A program made the position numbers and the translations under genes. A model generated the notes under the pieces. It made no database searches, was not told the origin of the DNA, and was given only the letters and a program-made list of their open reading frames with translations. Shown here piece by piece: positions 47,725 through 56,997 of a stretch of DNA of 64,000 nt. Within the stretch, counting starts at the first letter, position 1. Each line of letters begins with the position of its first letter. Source of the DNA: an uncultured Paracoccaceae bacterium (GTDB lineage Bacteria; Pseudomonadota; Alphaproteobacteria; Rhodobacterales; Rhodobacteraceae); the NCBI GenBank assembly GCA_947499725.1, contig CANMPK010000001.1, positions 806,001-870,000 on the forward strand. Direction: 5' to 3'.

Positions 47725-49329
47725 TTAGCCTTTCAGCGCTTTGGCTTTCTTCACCAATGCCGCTGTGGCCACGTGTAGCCCTTCGGTAGAACCATCATCC
47801 TCAACCGCTGGCGCCAGCTTTACAGCCAGCTCTTTGCCCAGTTCTACGCCCCATTGGTCGTAAGAGTTGATGCCCAAAATCGCGCCTTCCACGAACACGC
47901 GGTGCTCATACAGCGAGATGATCTGGCCCAGCACAAAAGGCGTTAGGGTTTTATACATCAACGTCGTAGACGGACGGTTGCCCGAGAACACACGTTGCAT
48001 GGCATTGGCTTCCAGCGCATCGCCTTCAAAGCCCTTTGCTGCCATCATGGATTTCGCGGTTTCGTAATCACGGCCAAGCAGCAAAGCCTCGGACTGTGCC
48101 AAGCAGTTGGACAGCAATGCCTTATGGTGGTGATCCAGCTCAGGCTCATGACCTTGCGCGCCCACGAGGAACTCACATGGGACAACCTGTTTGCCTTGGT
48201 GGATCAACTGATAAAACGCGTGCTGGCCGTTCGTGCCAGGCTCGCCCCAAACGATTGGGCCTACGGTTTGCGACAGCTCTTTACCCTCAAGCGATACGCT
48301 CTTGCCGTTGGATTCCATTTCCAGCTGCTGCAAATAGGCAGGCAGGCGCAGCAAGCGTTGTTCGTAAGGCAGAACAGCGCGCGTGCCATAACCGGAAATC
48401 TGGTGATGCCAGATACCGACCAAAGCCAAGGCCACAGCCATGTTGTCTGCCAAAGGCGCCTCTACAAAGTGGCGATCCATGGCTTGGCCGCCGCGCAGGA
48501 AGTCTTTGAAATCATCAGGACCAACCGCGATCATCAAAGACAGACCAATCGGGCCCCACATGGAATAACGGCCGCCGACCCAATCTTGGAAACCAAACAC
48601 GCGCTCTGCCGGAATTCCGAAAGCTGCGGTTTCTTCCATTGCGGTTGAGATCGCCGCGAATTGCGTGGCAGGCTCTGACACCTCTTTGGCCATCCAATCA
48701 AACGCGCTTTTGGCGTTCATCATGGTTTCCATCGTGGTGAAGGTTTTAGACGCCACCAGAACCAACGTTGTCTTTGGATCCAAAACCGCCAGCTTATCTG
48801 CCAGATCCGCGCCATCTACGTTGGATATGAAATGCGCGCGCGGGCCATCTGCGAAAGGCGCCAATGCTGGCACAGCCATCGCTGGGCCAAGGTCAGAACC
48901 GCCGATGCCGATGTTCACAACATCAGTGATCTTACCCCCTGCCCCTGCAAAGCTGCCATCACGCACAGCATTTGCAAAATCGGCCATCTTTTCCAGCGTA
49001 TCCAGAACGCCTGGCATGACATCTTCGCCATCCACCAGAACCGGACCACCATCCAGATTACGCAGAGCCGTATGCAGCACCGCGCGATCTTCGGTTTCGT
49101 TGATCTTCTCGCCAGCAAACATAGCCTCACGGCGCTTTTCAACGCCGGTGGATTGCGCAAGCTCGATCAATGCGGCGTAAGCCTGCGCATCGATATTGGT
49201 TTTGCTGTAATCTAAATACAGACCGTCTGTTTCGACAGAAAACGCCTCGCTGCGGGCTTCGTCAGCAAACAGATCAGTGATTTTGCGGTCTTGGGATTTG
49301 GCGTGCAGCGCCTTGAGCTGATCCCACAT
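47725..49329 (-). CDS. pgi: Glucose-6-phosphate isomerase
   Basis: A 534-residue enzyme interconverting glucose 6-phosphate and fructose 6-phosphate. Signatures are NIGIGGSDLGPAMAVPAL, VASKTFTTMETM, GGRYSMWGPIGLS and the C-terminal INSYDQWGVELGKELA. The start at 49329 (MWDQLKALHAKS) is placed 1 bp after the pgl stop. It is the last gene of zwf-pgl-pgi. Confidence 0.96.
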   Translation of the reverse strand: MWDQLKALHAKSQDRKITDLFADEARSEAFSVETDGLYLDYSKTNIDAQAYAALIELAQSTGVEKRREAMFAGEKINETEDRAVLHTALRNLDGGPVLVDGEDVMPGVLDTLEKMADFANAVRDGSFAGAGGKITDVVNIGIGGSDLGPAMAVPALAPFADGPRAHFISNVDGADLADKLAVLDPKTTLVLVASKTFTTMETMMNAKSAFDWMAKEVSEPATQFAAISTAMEETAAFGIPAERVFGFQDWVGGRYSMWGPIGLSLMIAVGPDDFKDFLRGGQAMDRHFVEAPLADNMAVALALVGIWHHQISGYGTRAVLPYEQRLLRLPAYLQQLEMESNGKSVSLEGKELSQTVGPIVWGEPGTNGQHAFYQLIHQGKQVVPCEFLVGAQGHEPELDHHHKALLSNCLAQSEALLLGRDYETAKSMMAAKGFEGDALEANAMQRVFSGNRPSTTLMYKTLTPFVLGQIISLYEHRVFVEGAILGINSYDQWGVELGKELAVKLAPAVEDDGSTEGLHVATAALVKKAKALKG

Positions 49330-49330
49330 A

Positions 49331-50005
49331 TTAGTTCTCCGTGTAATGTACGATCGCGCCATCAAGCACGGCGCGAATTGGGGCGACTTCTGGCGTCAGA
49401 CCCCGTGCGGTTTCGAGGGCTGCCAGTTTGTCTGCACCCTTAAAGACGATATGTTTGCGCAACGCGCCGTTCAGCACATGGGCAGGCAGTGTAACGCGTG
49501 CCTCAGGCTGACTTTCAGGGCGCACAGGCACAAGCAATGGCGCATCAGCAGCCAAAGCCGCATTCAGCTCCGCACTGTCTGGGAACAAAGACGCAGTGTG
49601 CATATCAGCGCCCATGCCCAGAATGGCGACCTTTACCGGCAAACGCTCTGCAATATTGGCCATCAAAGGCTCCAACGCCCCTTCTGGTTCATCTGCTTCG
49701 GCATACATCGGTAGCAAGGTGGCTTCGGTGGCCTTGTTCACCAGCAAACGCTCGCGCAGAAGCTTGGTGTTGCTGCGCGGGCTATCGCCAGACACCCAAC
49801 GCTCATCGGTTAGGATCACGTCCACACGAGACCAATCCAGATCAACGGCGCTGAGGTGATCAAAGATCGGGCCCGGCGTTGTGCCGCCCGGCACGGCCAT
49901 CAGCACGCGGCCTTCGCCTTTCAGCGCCTCACTCAGATCTTCTGCAATTGCGCCAGCCACGTCGCGCGCGAGCTGGTCTGCATCTGCATAGGTTTGAACA
50001 GTCAT
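49331..50005 (-). CDS. pgl: 6-phosphogluconolactonase
   Basis: A 224-residue DevB-type lactonase hydrolysing 6-phosphogluconolactone. Family segments are MAVPGGTTPGPIFDHLS, VDVILTDERWVSGDSPRSN and AILGMGADMHTASLFPDSA. Its ATG overlaps the zwf stop by 4 bp, indicating coupled translation. Confidence 0.95.
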   Translation of the reverse strand: MTVQTYADADQLARDVAGAIAEDLSEALKGEGRVLMAVPGGTTPGPIFDHLSAVDLDWSRVDVILTDERWVSGDSPRSNTKLLRERLLVNKATEATLLPMYAEADEPEGALEPLMANIAERLPVKVAILGMGADMHTASLFPDSAELNAALAADAPLLVPVRPESQPEARVTLPAHVLNGALRKHIVFKGADKLAALETARGLTPEVAPIRAVLDGAIVHYTEN

Positions 50006-51450
50006 ACTTTAATATCTCTCCATTCGCGGCCGTCGCGCTGAATCAACAGCTTCGCATCCGTCGGCCCTTGGCTATAGGAATCATAGGGCTTGGGCACATC
50101 ATGACGTGCTTCCCAGCCTTGAATAATCGGATCGGTCCAAGCCCAAGCGGCCTCGACCTCATCGTCACGCATAAACAGGGTTTGGTTGCCCCGCATCACA
50201 TCCATAATCAGACGTTCATAGGCATCTGGTGCATCCGCATCTTCGCCAAGCGCCTCGGCAAAGCTCATGTCCAAAGGCACATCCAGCAGGCGCATACCGC
50301 CCGGGCCTGGCTCTTTGATGGTCACTTTCAAAGTGATGCCTTCGTTTGGCTGCAGTTGAATGCGCAATTCATTGTGATGCTCGCCCGCATCTGGGCCGAA
50401 AATCGAATGCGGCGTGCTTTTGAAAACCACAATGATCTCAGAGCTGCGCGCCGCAAGGCGTTTGCCTGTGCGCAGGTAAAACGGCGTGCCGGCCCAACGC
50501 CAGTTCTGCACTTCGCATTTCAGCGCGATGTAGCTTTCCGTGCGGGATTGCGGGTTTTCAGCGTCTTCGCGAAAGCCCTTTTCATCTTCGGTTTCGGCAT
50601 ACTGACCGCGCACCATATGGTGCGGCTCTACCGGACCTAAGGCACGAATAACTTTCAGCTTTTCATCTCGCACCGTGTCAGGTTCAAACTTTGCGGGCGC
50701 TTCCATCGCAGTCAAACAAAGCAACTGCATCAAGTGGTTTTGCAACATGTCACGCATCGCGCCGGAGTGATCGTAGTAAGAGCCCCGCCCCTCTACGCCC
50801 ACTTCTTCAGCCACGGTGATCTGAATGTGGTCAATATACTGGCTGTTCCAAAGCGGTTCGAACAGCATATTGCCAAAGCGCACCGCCATCAGGTTTTGAA
50901 CGGTTTCTTTGCCAAGATAATGGTCGATCCGGTAGATCTGCGTTTCATCAAACCGCGCCGCCAACTGTTGGTTCAAAGCACGCGCTGTTTCCAGATCGCG
51001 GCCAAACGGCTTTTCAACCACAATGCGCGTATCTGGATCGACCATATTGTGGTCGTGCAAACGTTTTGCCAAATCATCAAATAGGCTTGGGCTTACCGAG
51101 AAGTAAAAGGCGCGAATACAACCGCCACGCATTTTACCAGCAAGCTCTTCCCAACCTTCTACGCCAAGCGCATCGACCATCACGTAATCAAGCGCATCAA
51201 TGAAACCCGCCAAGAGGTCAGAAGTTTCGCTTTCATCGGTCGCGGCCAAGACGGCCTCTTTTGTAAAGGCTTGAAATTCCGCACGATTCATTTCGGAACG
51301 TGCTGCGGCAATGATCCTAGATCCCTGCGGCATCTGCCCATCTGCAAAGCGCTTAAATAGGCCTGGCAAGATTTTGCGGCGAGCCAAATCGCCTGTTCCC
51401 CCGAAAATAATCAGGTCGAACTCTTCAACAGGAATAATCCGCGAAACCAT
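50002..51450 (-). CDS. zwf: Glucose-6-phosphate 1-dehydrogenase
   Basis: A 482-residue NADP-dependent dehydrogenase that opens the oxidative pentose phosphate and Entner-Doudoroff routes. The dinucleotide site is IIFGGTGDLARRKILPGL. The substrate motif RIDHYLGKE and the VVEKPFGRD segment are clear. It is first of zwf-pgl-pgi. A LacI-type palindrome lies 36-49 bp upstream of the ATG. Confidence 0.97.
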   Translation of the reverse strand: MVSRIIPVEEFDLIIFGGTGDLARRKILPGLFKRFADGQMPQGSRIIAAARSEMNRAEFQAFTKEAVLAATDESETSDLLAGFIDALDYVMVDALGVEGWEELAGKMRGGCIRAFYFSVSPSLFDDLAKRLHDHNMVDPDTRIVVEKPFGRDLETARALNQQLAARFDETQIYRIDHYLGKETVQNLMAVRFGNMLFEPLWNSQYIDHIQITVAEEVGVEGRGSYYDHSGAMRDMLQNHLMQLLCLTAMEAPAKFEPDTVRDEKLKVIRALGPVEPHHMVRGQYAETEDEKGFREDAENPQSRTESYIALKCEVQNWRWAGTPFYLRTGKRLAARSSEIIVVFKSTPHSIFGPDAGEHHNELRIQLQPNEGITLKVTIKEPGPGGMRLLDVPLDMSFAEALGEDADAPDAYERLIMDVMRGNQTLFMRDDEVEAAWAWTDPIIQGWEARHDVPKPYDSYSQGPTDAKLLIQRDGREWRDIKV

Positions 51451-51465
51451 TGTATCCCCTTACAA

Positions 51466-51471
51466 ATTATG
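51466..51471 (-). promoter_or_regulatory. Putative -10 element of zwf
   Basis: CATAAT on the minus strand. At a 17-bp spacing the -35 position falls inside the palindrome at 51486-51499, so a bound regulator would block polymerase. Confidence 0.45.
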
Positions 51472-51485
51472 ACAAATTGCAATTC

Positions 51486-51499
51486 CGTTAGCGCTAACG
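51486..51499. promoter_or_regulatory. LacI-type operator upstream of zwf
   Basis: CGTTAGCGCTAACG is a perfect 14-bp palindrome with the central CG and TTAGCGCTAA core common among LacI-family operators. It lies in the 170-bp region shared with the divergent radical SAM gene. No lacI-type gene is in the window. Confidence 0.6.
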
Positions 51500-51620
51500 C
51501 TGTGTAGCAACACCTTATTCCTCACACAAGCCCCTTCACAACTACGTCAATCATGCGCAAAAATGTTCCATAAGGCCATAATCTTAGATAGCACCTAATA
51601 AACAATAGGATGACAGGCGC

Positions 51621-52559
51621 ATGAAAGATCAAGCGAATTTCGGTAAGTTCGATGACCCATTTTTAACCGCAAAGGGCGAAGAACGGGCACATGTATCATT
51701 GAGCGACCCTCAGACGCTTTGGTTCAACACGGGTACGCTTTGCAATATCGAATGCGAAAACTGCTATATCCTAAGCTCACCCACCAATGATGCTTTGGTC
51801 TACCTGACCGCTGATGAGGTCAGTGATTACCTTGACCAGCTTGAAACCCGCAAATGGGGCGTGCGTGAGATTGCATTCACCGGCGGTGAGCCATTCATGA
51901 ACCCTGAAATGCTCGAAATGACCAAACGCGCGCTAGAGCGTGGGTATGAGGTGCTGATCCTAACAAACGCCATGCTTCCGATGCAGCGCAAAAAGGTAAA
52001 AGAAGGCCTGCTTGCCCTGAAAGACTACGCTGACAAGCTCACCTTCCGCATTTCTGTCGATCACTACTCCGCTGAATTACATGACAAAGAGCGCGGCAAG
52101 GGCAGCTTTGCCAAAACCATCACAGGAATGGAATGGCTGCGTGACAACGGCTTTACGATGGCAGTTGCAGGTCGCACGGTTTGGGGAGACACAGATGCGA
52201 AGTCTCGCGCAGGATATGGCGAGCTCTTCTCAAAGCATAACTTTGATATTGATGCGCAAAACCCTGGTATCACTGTTCTTTTCCCTGAAATGGATGAAAC
52301 CGTCGAAGTCCCTGAAATCACCACCGATTGCTGGGGCATTCTGAACAAAACCCCAACCGAAGTCATGTGTTCCAATTCCCGTATGGTCGTAAAACACAAG
52401 GGCGCAGACACACCAAGCGTGATTGCCTGCACCTTGCTGCCATATGAGCCTGATTTTGACATGGGCCCAACACTGGAAGACGCTGAAAAGCCCGTTCAGT
52501 TGAACCACCCACATTGCGCGAAATTCTGTGTTTTGGGCGGCGCGAGCTGCTCCGCTTAA
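51621..52559 (+). CDS. Radical SAM protein with C-terminal cysteine cluster, unknown substrate
   Basis: A 312-residue protein. The radical SAM cluster motif CX3CX2C is C41-C45-C48 (GTLCNIECENCYILSS), and the SAM-contact motif is FTGGEPFMNPEM. Six more cysteines lie near the C-terminus at 237, 250, 270, 299, 303 and 310 (the last three in HCAKFCVLGGASC), suggesting one or two auxiliary Fe-S clusters of SPASM/Twitch style. No precursor peptide or partner enzyme is adjacent. It stands alone between zwf and gyrA. I do not recognise the subfamily. Confidence 0.85.
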   Translation: MKDQANFGKFDDPFLTAKGEERAHVSLSDPQTLWFNTGTLCNIECENCYILSSPTNDALVYLTADEVSDYLDQLETRKWGVREIAFTGGEPFMNPEMLEMTKRALERGYEVLILTNAMLPMQRKKVKEGLLALKDYADKLTFRISVDHYSAELHDKERGKGSFAKTITGMEWLRDNGFTMAVAGRTVWGDTDAKSRAGYGELFSKHNFDIDAQNPGITVLFPEMDETVEVPEITTDCWGILNKTPTEVMCSNSRMVVKHKGADTPSVIACTLLPYEPDFDMGPTLEDAEKPVQLNHPHCAKFCVLGGASCSA

Positions 52560-52638
52560 AACTTTAAAATAATAACAAGTGTTATCAATGCGTTGCGCCT
52601 ATTTCGGGCGTGCGTTGGCGCTTTGCTGCGCGACGCCA

Positions 52639-52668
52639 TTGCACCCTACATAGGGCGTCTGTTATAAA
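52639..52668 (+). promoter_or_regulatory. Probable gyrA promoter
   Basis: TTGCAC, an 18-bp spacer and TATAAA, about 45 bp before the gyrA GTG. An imperfect hairpin (GTGC..TGGCG/CGCCA..GCAC) overlaps the -35 from upstream. Confidence 0.55.
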
Positions 52669-52712
52669 TATTTCAACAAAATATTGATGCCTGAGAGAAG
52701 CGAGCACATTAC

Positions 52713-55463
52713 GTGAACGACACGCCAGAAACACCTGAAAACGAAGAAGAAAACGTAGTTGTCCGCATGGAACACGACGGTCCTTCTGTTTCCATCGAAG
52801 ACGAAATGCGCACCAGCTACCTCGATTACGCCATGAGCGTGATCGTCAGCCGTGCGATTCCTGATCTGCGCGACGGCCTAAAACCGGTGCACCGCCGCAT
52901 CCTGTATGCGATGCATGAAACCGGCAATTCTCACGAAAAATCCTATCGTAAATCGGCGCGTCCGGTTGGCGATGTCATGGGTAAATACCACCCGCACGGC
53001 GATGGCGCGATCTATGACGCTTTGGTCCGTATGGCGCAGGATTTCTCGATGTCTCTGCCGCTTTTGGACGGTCAAGGTAACTTTGGCTCCATGGACGGCG
53101 ATAACCCGGCTGCGATGCGTTACACAGAAGTGCGCATGGATAAGCCGGCGGCCTTTGTTCTGGCGGATATCGAAAAAGACACGGTTGATTTTCAAGACAA
53201 CTACGATGGCAAGGACAAAGAACCAACGGTTCTCCCTGCCCGTTTCCCGAATATGCTGGTCAACGGTGCTGGCGGTATTGCCGTTGGTATGGCGACAAAC
53301 ATTCCACCGCATAACCTTGGCGAAGTCTGTGATGCCACGCTGGCCTTGATCGACAACCCAGATCTGACCAGCGAAGAGCTGATTGATTACGTACCAGGCC
53401 CGGATTTCCCGACGGGTGGTATTATGCTGGGCCGTTCTGGTGCGCGCAAAGCTTACCTTGAAGGCCGAGGCAGTGTGATCGTGCGTGCAAAAACGCGCGT
53501 CGAAGAGATCCGCAAAGATCGCTATGCGATTGTGATTGATGAGATCCCGTATCAGGTGAACAAAGCGGCGATGATCGAAAAGATCGCCGAGCAAGTGCGC
53601 GAGAAAAAGGTCGAGGGCGTTGCCCATGTTCAGGATGAATCCGACCGTAACGGTGTGCGTGTTGTTGTTGAGCTGAAACGCGATGCCACAGCAGAGGTTG
53701 TTCTGAACCAACTGTTCCGTTTCACGCCAATGCAAACCTATTTTGGCTGTAACATGCTGGCCCTGAACGGTGGTCGTCCAGAGCAGCTGACTCTGCGCGC
53801 CTTCCTGACGTCATTTATTACCTTCCGCGAAGAAGTGGTCGCACGTCGTACAGCCTATGAGCTGCGCAAAGCCCGTGAACGCAGCCACATTTTGTGTGGT
53901 TTGGCGGTTGCGGTTTCCAACGTGGATGAGATCGTCGCAACGATCCGCAGCTCTGCTGATGCGGCTGAAGCCCGTGCAAAACTGATGGAACGCCGCTGGC
54001 CGGCGAGCGACATCGCGGCGTATATCCGTCTGATCGATGATCCGACCCACAAAATGAACGACGATGGCACTTATAACCTGTCTGAAACCCAGACACGCGC
54101 CATCCTAGAGCTGCGTCTGCAACGTCTGACACAGATCGGTGTGAAAGAAGTCACCGACGAGCTGGAAGAGCTGGCAGGCAAGATCAAAGAATACCTTGAA
54201 ATCCTTGGCTCTCGTGAACGTATCATGGGTTTGATTTCATCCGAACTGACCGAAGTAAAAGACAAATTCGCTGTGCCGCGTCGCACAGAGATCGTCGACT
54301 GGTCTGGTGACATGGACGACGAAGACCTGATCGAGCGTGAAGACATGGTGGTGACCATCACTTCTGGTGGGTACATCAAACGTACAGCGCTTGCAGATTT
54401 CCGCGCGCAGAAACGTGGCGGTAAAGGCATCTCTGGCATGCAGACCAAAGAAGAGGACGTAGTGACCACCCTCTTCGTGGCCAATACCCATACGCAGCTT
54501 CTGTTCTTCACAACAGACGGCATGGCCTACAAGCTGAAAACCTGGCGCTTGCCGCTGGGTGGCCGTACAGCCAAAGGCAAGGCGATTGTGAACATCCTGC
54601 CAATCCCGACAGGCGTTTCTATCGCCGCGATTATGCCTGTGGATCGTGACGAGGACGAGTGGGACGATCTGCAAATCGTCTTTGCGACCTCCGCCGGTAA
54701 CGTGCGCCGCAACGCGCTGAGTGATTTCACCAACGTAAAACGCAACGGTAAGATCGCGATGAAACTGCCGGAAGACGTGGAACTGGTGAACGCGCGTATC
54801 GCAACGGAAGAAGACGATGTGATGCTGGTCACCAACTCTGGCCGCGCGATCCGCTTCCCGACCACCGATGTACGTGTCTTTAAAGGCCGCGATTCCACCG
54901 GTGTTCGTGGCATCAAACTGGGTGATAATGATCGCGTCGTGTCGATGTCGGTGATCCGCCACTTCGATGCCTCTGCAGATGAGCGTGCCGCCTATCTGAA
55001 AATGCGCCGTGCGGTTGCCGGTGCTGTGGATGATGAAGCCGCAGCGGACGAAGAAGGCAATGCAGATAGCAGCATCAGCCAACAGCGTTACGCAGAAATG
55101 TCTGCCGCAGAGAACTTGATCCTGACGATCACGTCTGGTGGTGCTGGTAAACTGTCCAGCTCGCATGATTACCCTGTGCGTGGTCGTGGCGGCATGGGCG
55201 TTGCTGCGATGGACAAAGCGATGCGCGGCGGTGAGCTGGTGGCCTCTTTCCCTGTGGAACTGGCTGATCAGATCATGCTGGCAACATCCAAAGGCCAATC
55301 GATCCGCGTGCCTGTGGATGGCATCTCGTTCCGCTCCCGCTCTGCCGGTGGTGTGCGCGTGTTCAACACAGGTAAAAACGAAGAAGTGGTTTCCGTGGCT
55401 TGGATCGCAGAACAGAACGATGAAGACGACGGTGAAGCAACAGAGGCAGCAAGCGAAAGCTAA
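52713..55463 (+). CDS. gyrA: DNA gyrase subunit A
   Basis: A 916-residue type II topoisomerase subunit. The cleavage domain contains [20 protein letters not shown] and the catalytic Tyr137 in [10 protein letters not shown]. The GyrA box, needed for DNA wrapping, is [10 protein letters not shown]. The beta-pinwheel C-terminal domain has an acidic insert ([16 protein letters not shown]) and an acidic tail. The quinolone-determining region reads [13 protein letters not shown], with Gly98 where E. coli has Ser83. The start is GTG at 52713. Confidence 0.96.
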   Translation: MNDTPETPENEEENVVVRMEHDGPSVSIEDEMRTSYLDYAMSVIVSRAIPDLRDGLKPVHRRILYAMHETGNSHEKSYRKSARPVGDVMGKYHPHGDGAIYDALVRMAQDFSMSLPLLDGQGNFGSMDGDNPAAMRYTEVRMDKPAAFVLADIEKDTVDFQDNYDGKDKEPTVLPARFPNMLVNGAGGIAVGMATNIPPHNLGEVCDATLALIDNPDLTSEELIDYVPGPDFPTGGIMLGRSGARKAYLEGRGSVIVRAKTRVEEIRKDRYAIVIDEIPYQVNKAAMIEKIAEQVREKKVEGVAHVQDESDRNGVRVVVELKRDATAEVVLNQLFRFTPMQTYFGCNMLALNGGRPEQLTLRAFLTSFITFREEVVARRTAYELRKARERSHILCGLAVAVSNVDEIVATIRSSADAAEARAKLMERRWPASDIAAYIRLIDDPTHKMNDDGTYNLSETQTRAILELRLQRLTQIGVKEVTDELEELAGKIKEYLEILGSRERIMGLISSELTEVKDKFAVPRRTEIVDWSGDMDDEDLIEREDMVVTITSGGYIKRTALADFRAQKRGGKGISGMQTKEEDVVTTLFVANTHTQLLFFTTDGMAYKLKTWRLPLGGRTAKGKAIVNILPIPTGVSIAAIMPVDRDEDEWDDLQIVFATSAGNVRRNALSDFTNVKRNGKIAMKLPEDVELVNARIATEEDDVMLVTNSGRAIRFPTTDVRVFKGRDSTGVRGIKLGDNDRVVSMSVIRHFDASADERAAYLKMRRAVAGAVDDEAAADEEGNADSSISQQRYAEMSAAENLILTITSGGAGKLSSSHDYPVRGRGGMGVAAMDKAMRGGELVASFPVELADQIMLATSKGQSIRVPVDGISFRSRSAGGVRVFNTGKNEEVVSVAWIAEQNDEDDGEATEAASES

Positions 55464-55485
55464 GCTGCCAAACACTCGCTAAATC

Positions 55486-55519
55486 AAAAACGCCGCCTTG
55501 TTTAAGAGGCGGCGTTTTT
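55486..55519. terminator. Terminator between convergent gyrA and the M32 gene
   Basis: AAAACGCCGCCT and AGGCGGCGTTTT form a 12-bp stem with T-runs on both sides. Confidence 0.88.
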
Positions 55520-55521
55520 CG

Positions 55522-56997
55522 TTATAAATCATATATTTCCGAGAACTTCTTCTCTAAGTAACTGAGCATTGGCTCTGCACTTGGCGCCTTACCACAGGCA
55601 TGGGTGATTGTGTCTTCAGGACTGCGCAGCGCGCCGTGCTGTTGCAGCTTGTCTTTGAGCCATTCGGTTGCTGGTGCCAGTTCCCCCTTGCGCAATTGCG
55701 CATCCAGATCAGGAACATCGGCGCGCAGCGTCTCGTGCAAACAACCTGCGTATAGATTGCCCAAGGCGTAGGTCGGGAAATAGCCAAACAAGCCAACAGA
55801 CCAATGCACATCTTGCAGAACGCCGTTGCTGGGCTTGTCGACCGCATAGCCGAAATCAGCGGCGAAGCGATCGTTCCAAGCGGCTTCCAGATCAACAACC
55901 TCCAAATCACCAGACATCAAAGCGCGCTCTAGATCAAAGCGCAGCATGACGTGCAGGTTATACTGGATCTCATCTGCTTCGGTGCGGATATAGCCCTTGT
56001 TGACGCGGTTCACCGTGGCGTAAAACGCTTCTTCGCTTGAGCTGTCAAATTCGTCAAAACGCTTTCGCATCTGATCAAACAGCCAACCGGTAAAGGCGCG
56101 CGAACGGCCCAATTGGTTTTCGTAAATCCGGCTTTGACTTTCATGCACGCCCATAGACACGCCGCGCCCGATCGGCGTTAAAAGATAAGCGTTATCAACG
56201 GATTGCTCGTAACATGCATGGCCAACTTCATGGATCGTTGAATAAATACAGTTGAACGGATCATCTTCGCTTGTGCGCGTGGTGATACGTACATCTTGAC
56301 CAGAGCCAGAGCTAAACGGATGCACGGCTTTGTCGATGCGCCCAAGATCAAAATTATACCCGAACACCTTGGCAATTTCATCCGACAGAGCCAATTGCTT
56401 GTCTTCTGGGTAAGTGCCAAACAATTCTTGCGGCGCTTTGGCATCGAGTACTGCCGCACGCAAAGCCACCAAACGCGGGCGCATAGCATCAAACATGTCC
56501 GCCAAACCCTTGGCTGTCATATCTGGCTCGTAGTCATCGATCATGGCGTCATAGACGGAACCGCCTTCTGCCAAGGCTTGCCCTTCTTCTCGCTTCAGAC
56601 GCACAACCTCTTGTAAAACAGGCAAAAATGCTGCGACATCTTCATCCGCACGCGCCTGCGCCCATGTGCCTTGCGCAAGGCTGGTGGTCTTGGCGATCTC
56701 TGCTGCCAAATCAGCTGGCACCTTTTGGGTACGCTCAAAGGATTTGCGAATGTCGCGCACCTGCGCCTGCCCCACTTGATCCAGCGTATCTGCATCAATC
56801 TCGGCCAGCCAAGCGCCAACCTTTGGATCAATCCGACGCGCATGCAACATGGATTGCATCGCCGCCATTTCCTCACCACGTTGCGCCGCTGCACCGCGGG
56901 GCATCATGGTTTCTTGATCCCAACCCAAACGGCCAGCCACTTGTGAGAGCGCTTCCGTCTGTTTCTGAAACGCCATCAAGTCATTGTATTTGTTCAT
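55522..56997 (-). CDS. M32 family carboxypeptidase (Taq type)
   Basis: A 491-residue cytosolic metallocarboxypeptidase starting MNKYNDLMAFQKQTEALSQ. The zinc motif HEVGH lies in STIHEVGHACYEQSVD, with the family signatures GVHESQSRIYENQLGRS and GYIRTEADEIQYNLHVMLRF. Its ATG overlaps the ctaA stop codon (TAATG), so translation may be coupled. The frame opens further upstream inside ctaA, but that part is not conserved. Confidence 0.94.
   Translation of the reverse strand: MNKYNDLMAFQKQTEALSQVAGRLGWDQETMMPRGAAAQRGEEMAAMQSMLHARRIDPKVGAWLAEIDADTLDQVGQAQVRDIRKSFERTQKVPADLAAEIAKTTSLAQGTWAQARADEDVAAFLPVLQEVVRLKREEGQALAEGGSVYDAMIDDYEPDMTAKGLADMFDAMRPRLVALRAAVLDAKAPQELFGTYPEDKQLALSDEIAKVFGYNFDLGRIDKAVHPFSSGSGQDVRITTRTSEDDPFNCIYSTIHEVGHACYEQSVDNAYLLTPIGRGVSMGVHESQSRIYENQLGRSRAFTGWLFDQMRKRFDEFDSSSEEAFYATVNRVNKGYIRTEADEIQYNLHVMLRFDLERALMSGDLEVVDLEAAWNDRFAADFGYAVDKPSNGVLQDVHWSVGLFGYFPTYALGNLYAGCLHETLRADVPDLDAQLRKGELAPATEWLKDKLQQHGALRSPEDTITHACGKAPSAEPMLSYLEKKFSEIYDL

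Noticed and set aside
54237-55475. A 412-codon open frame antisense to gyrA
   Set aside because: It is a mirror of gyrA codon use, rich in His, Arg and Cys, with no recognisable domain.
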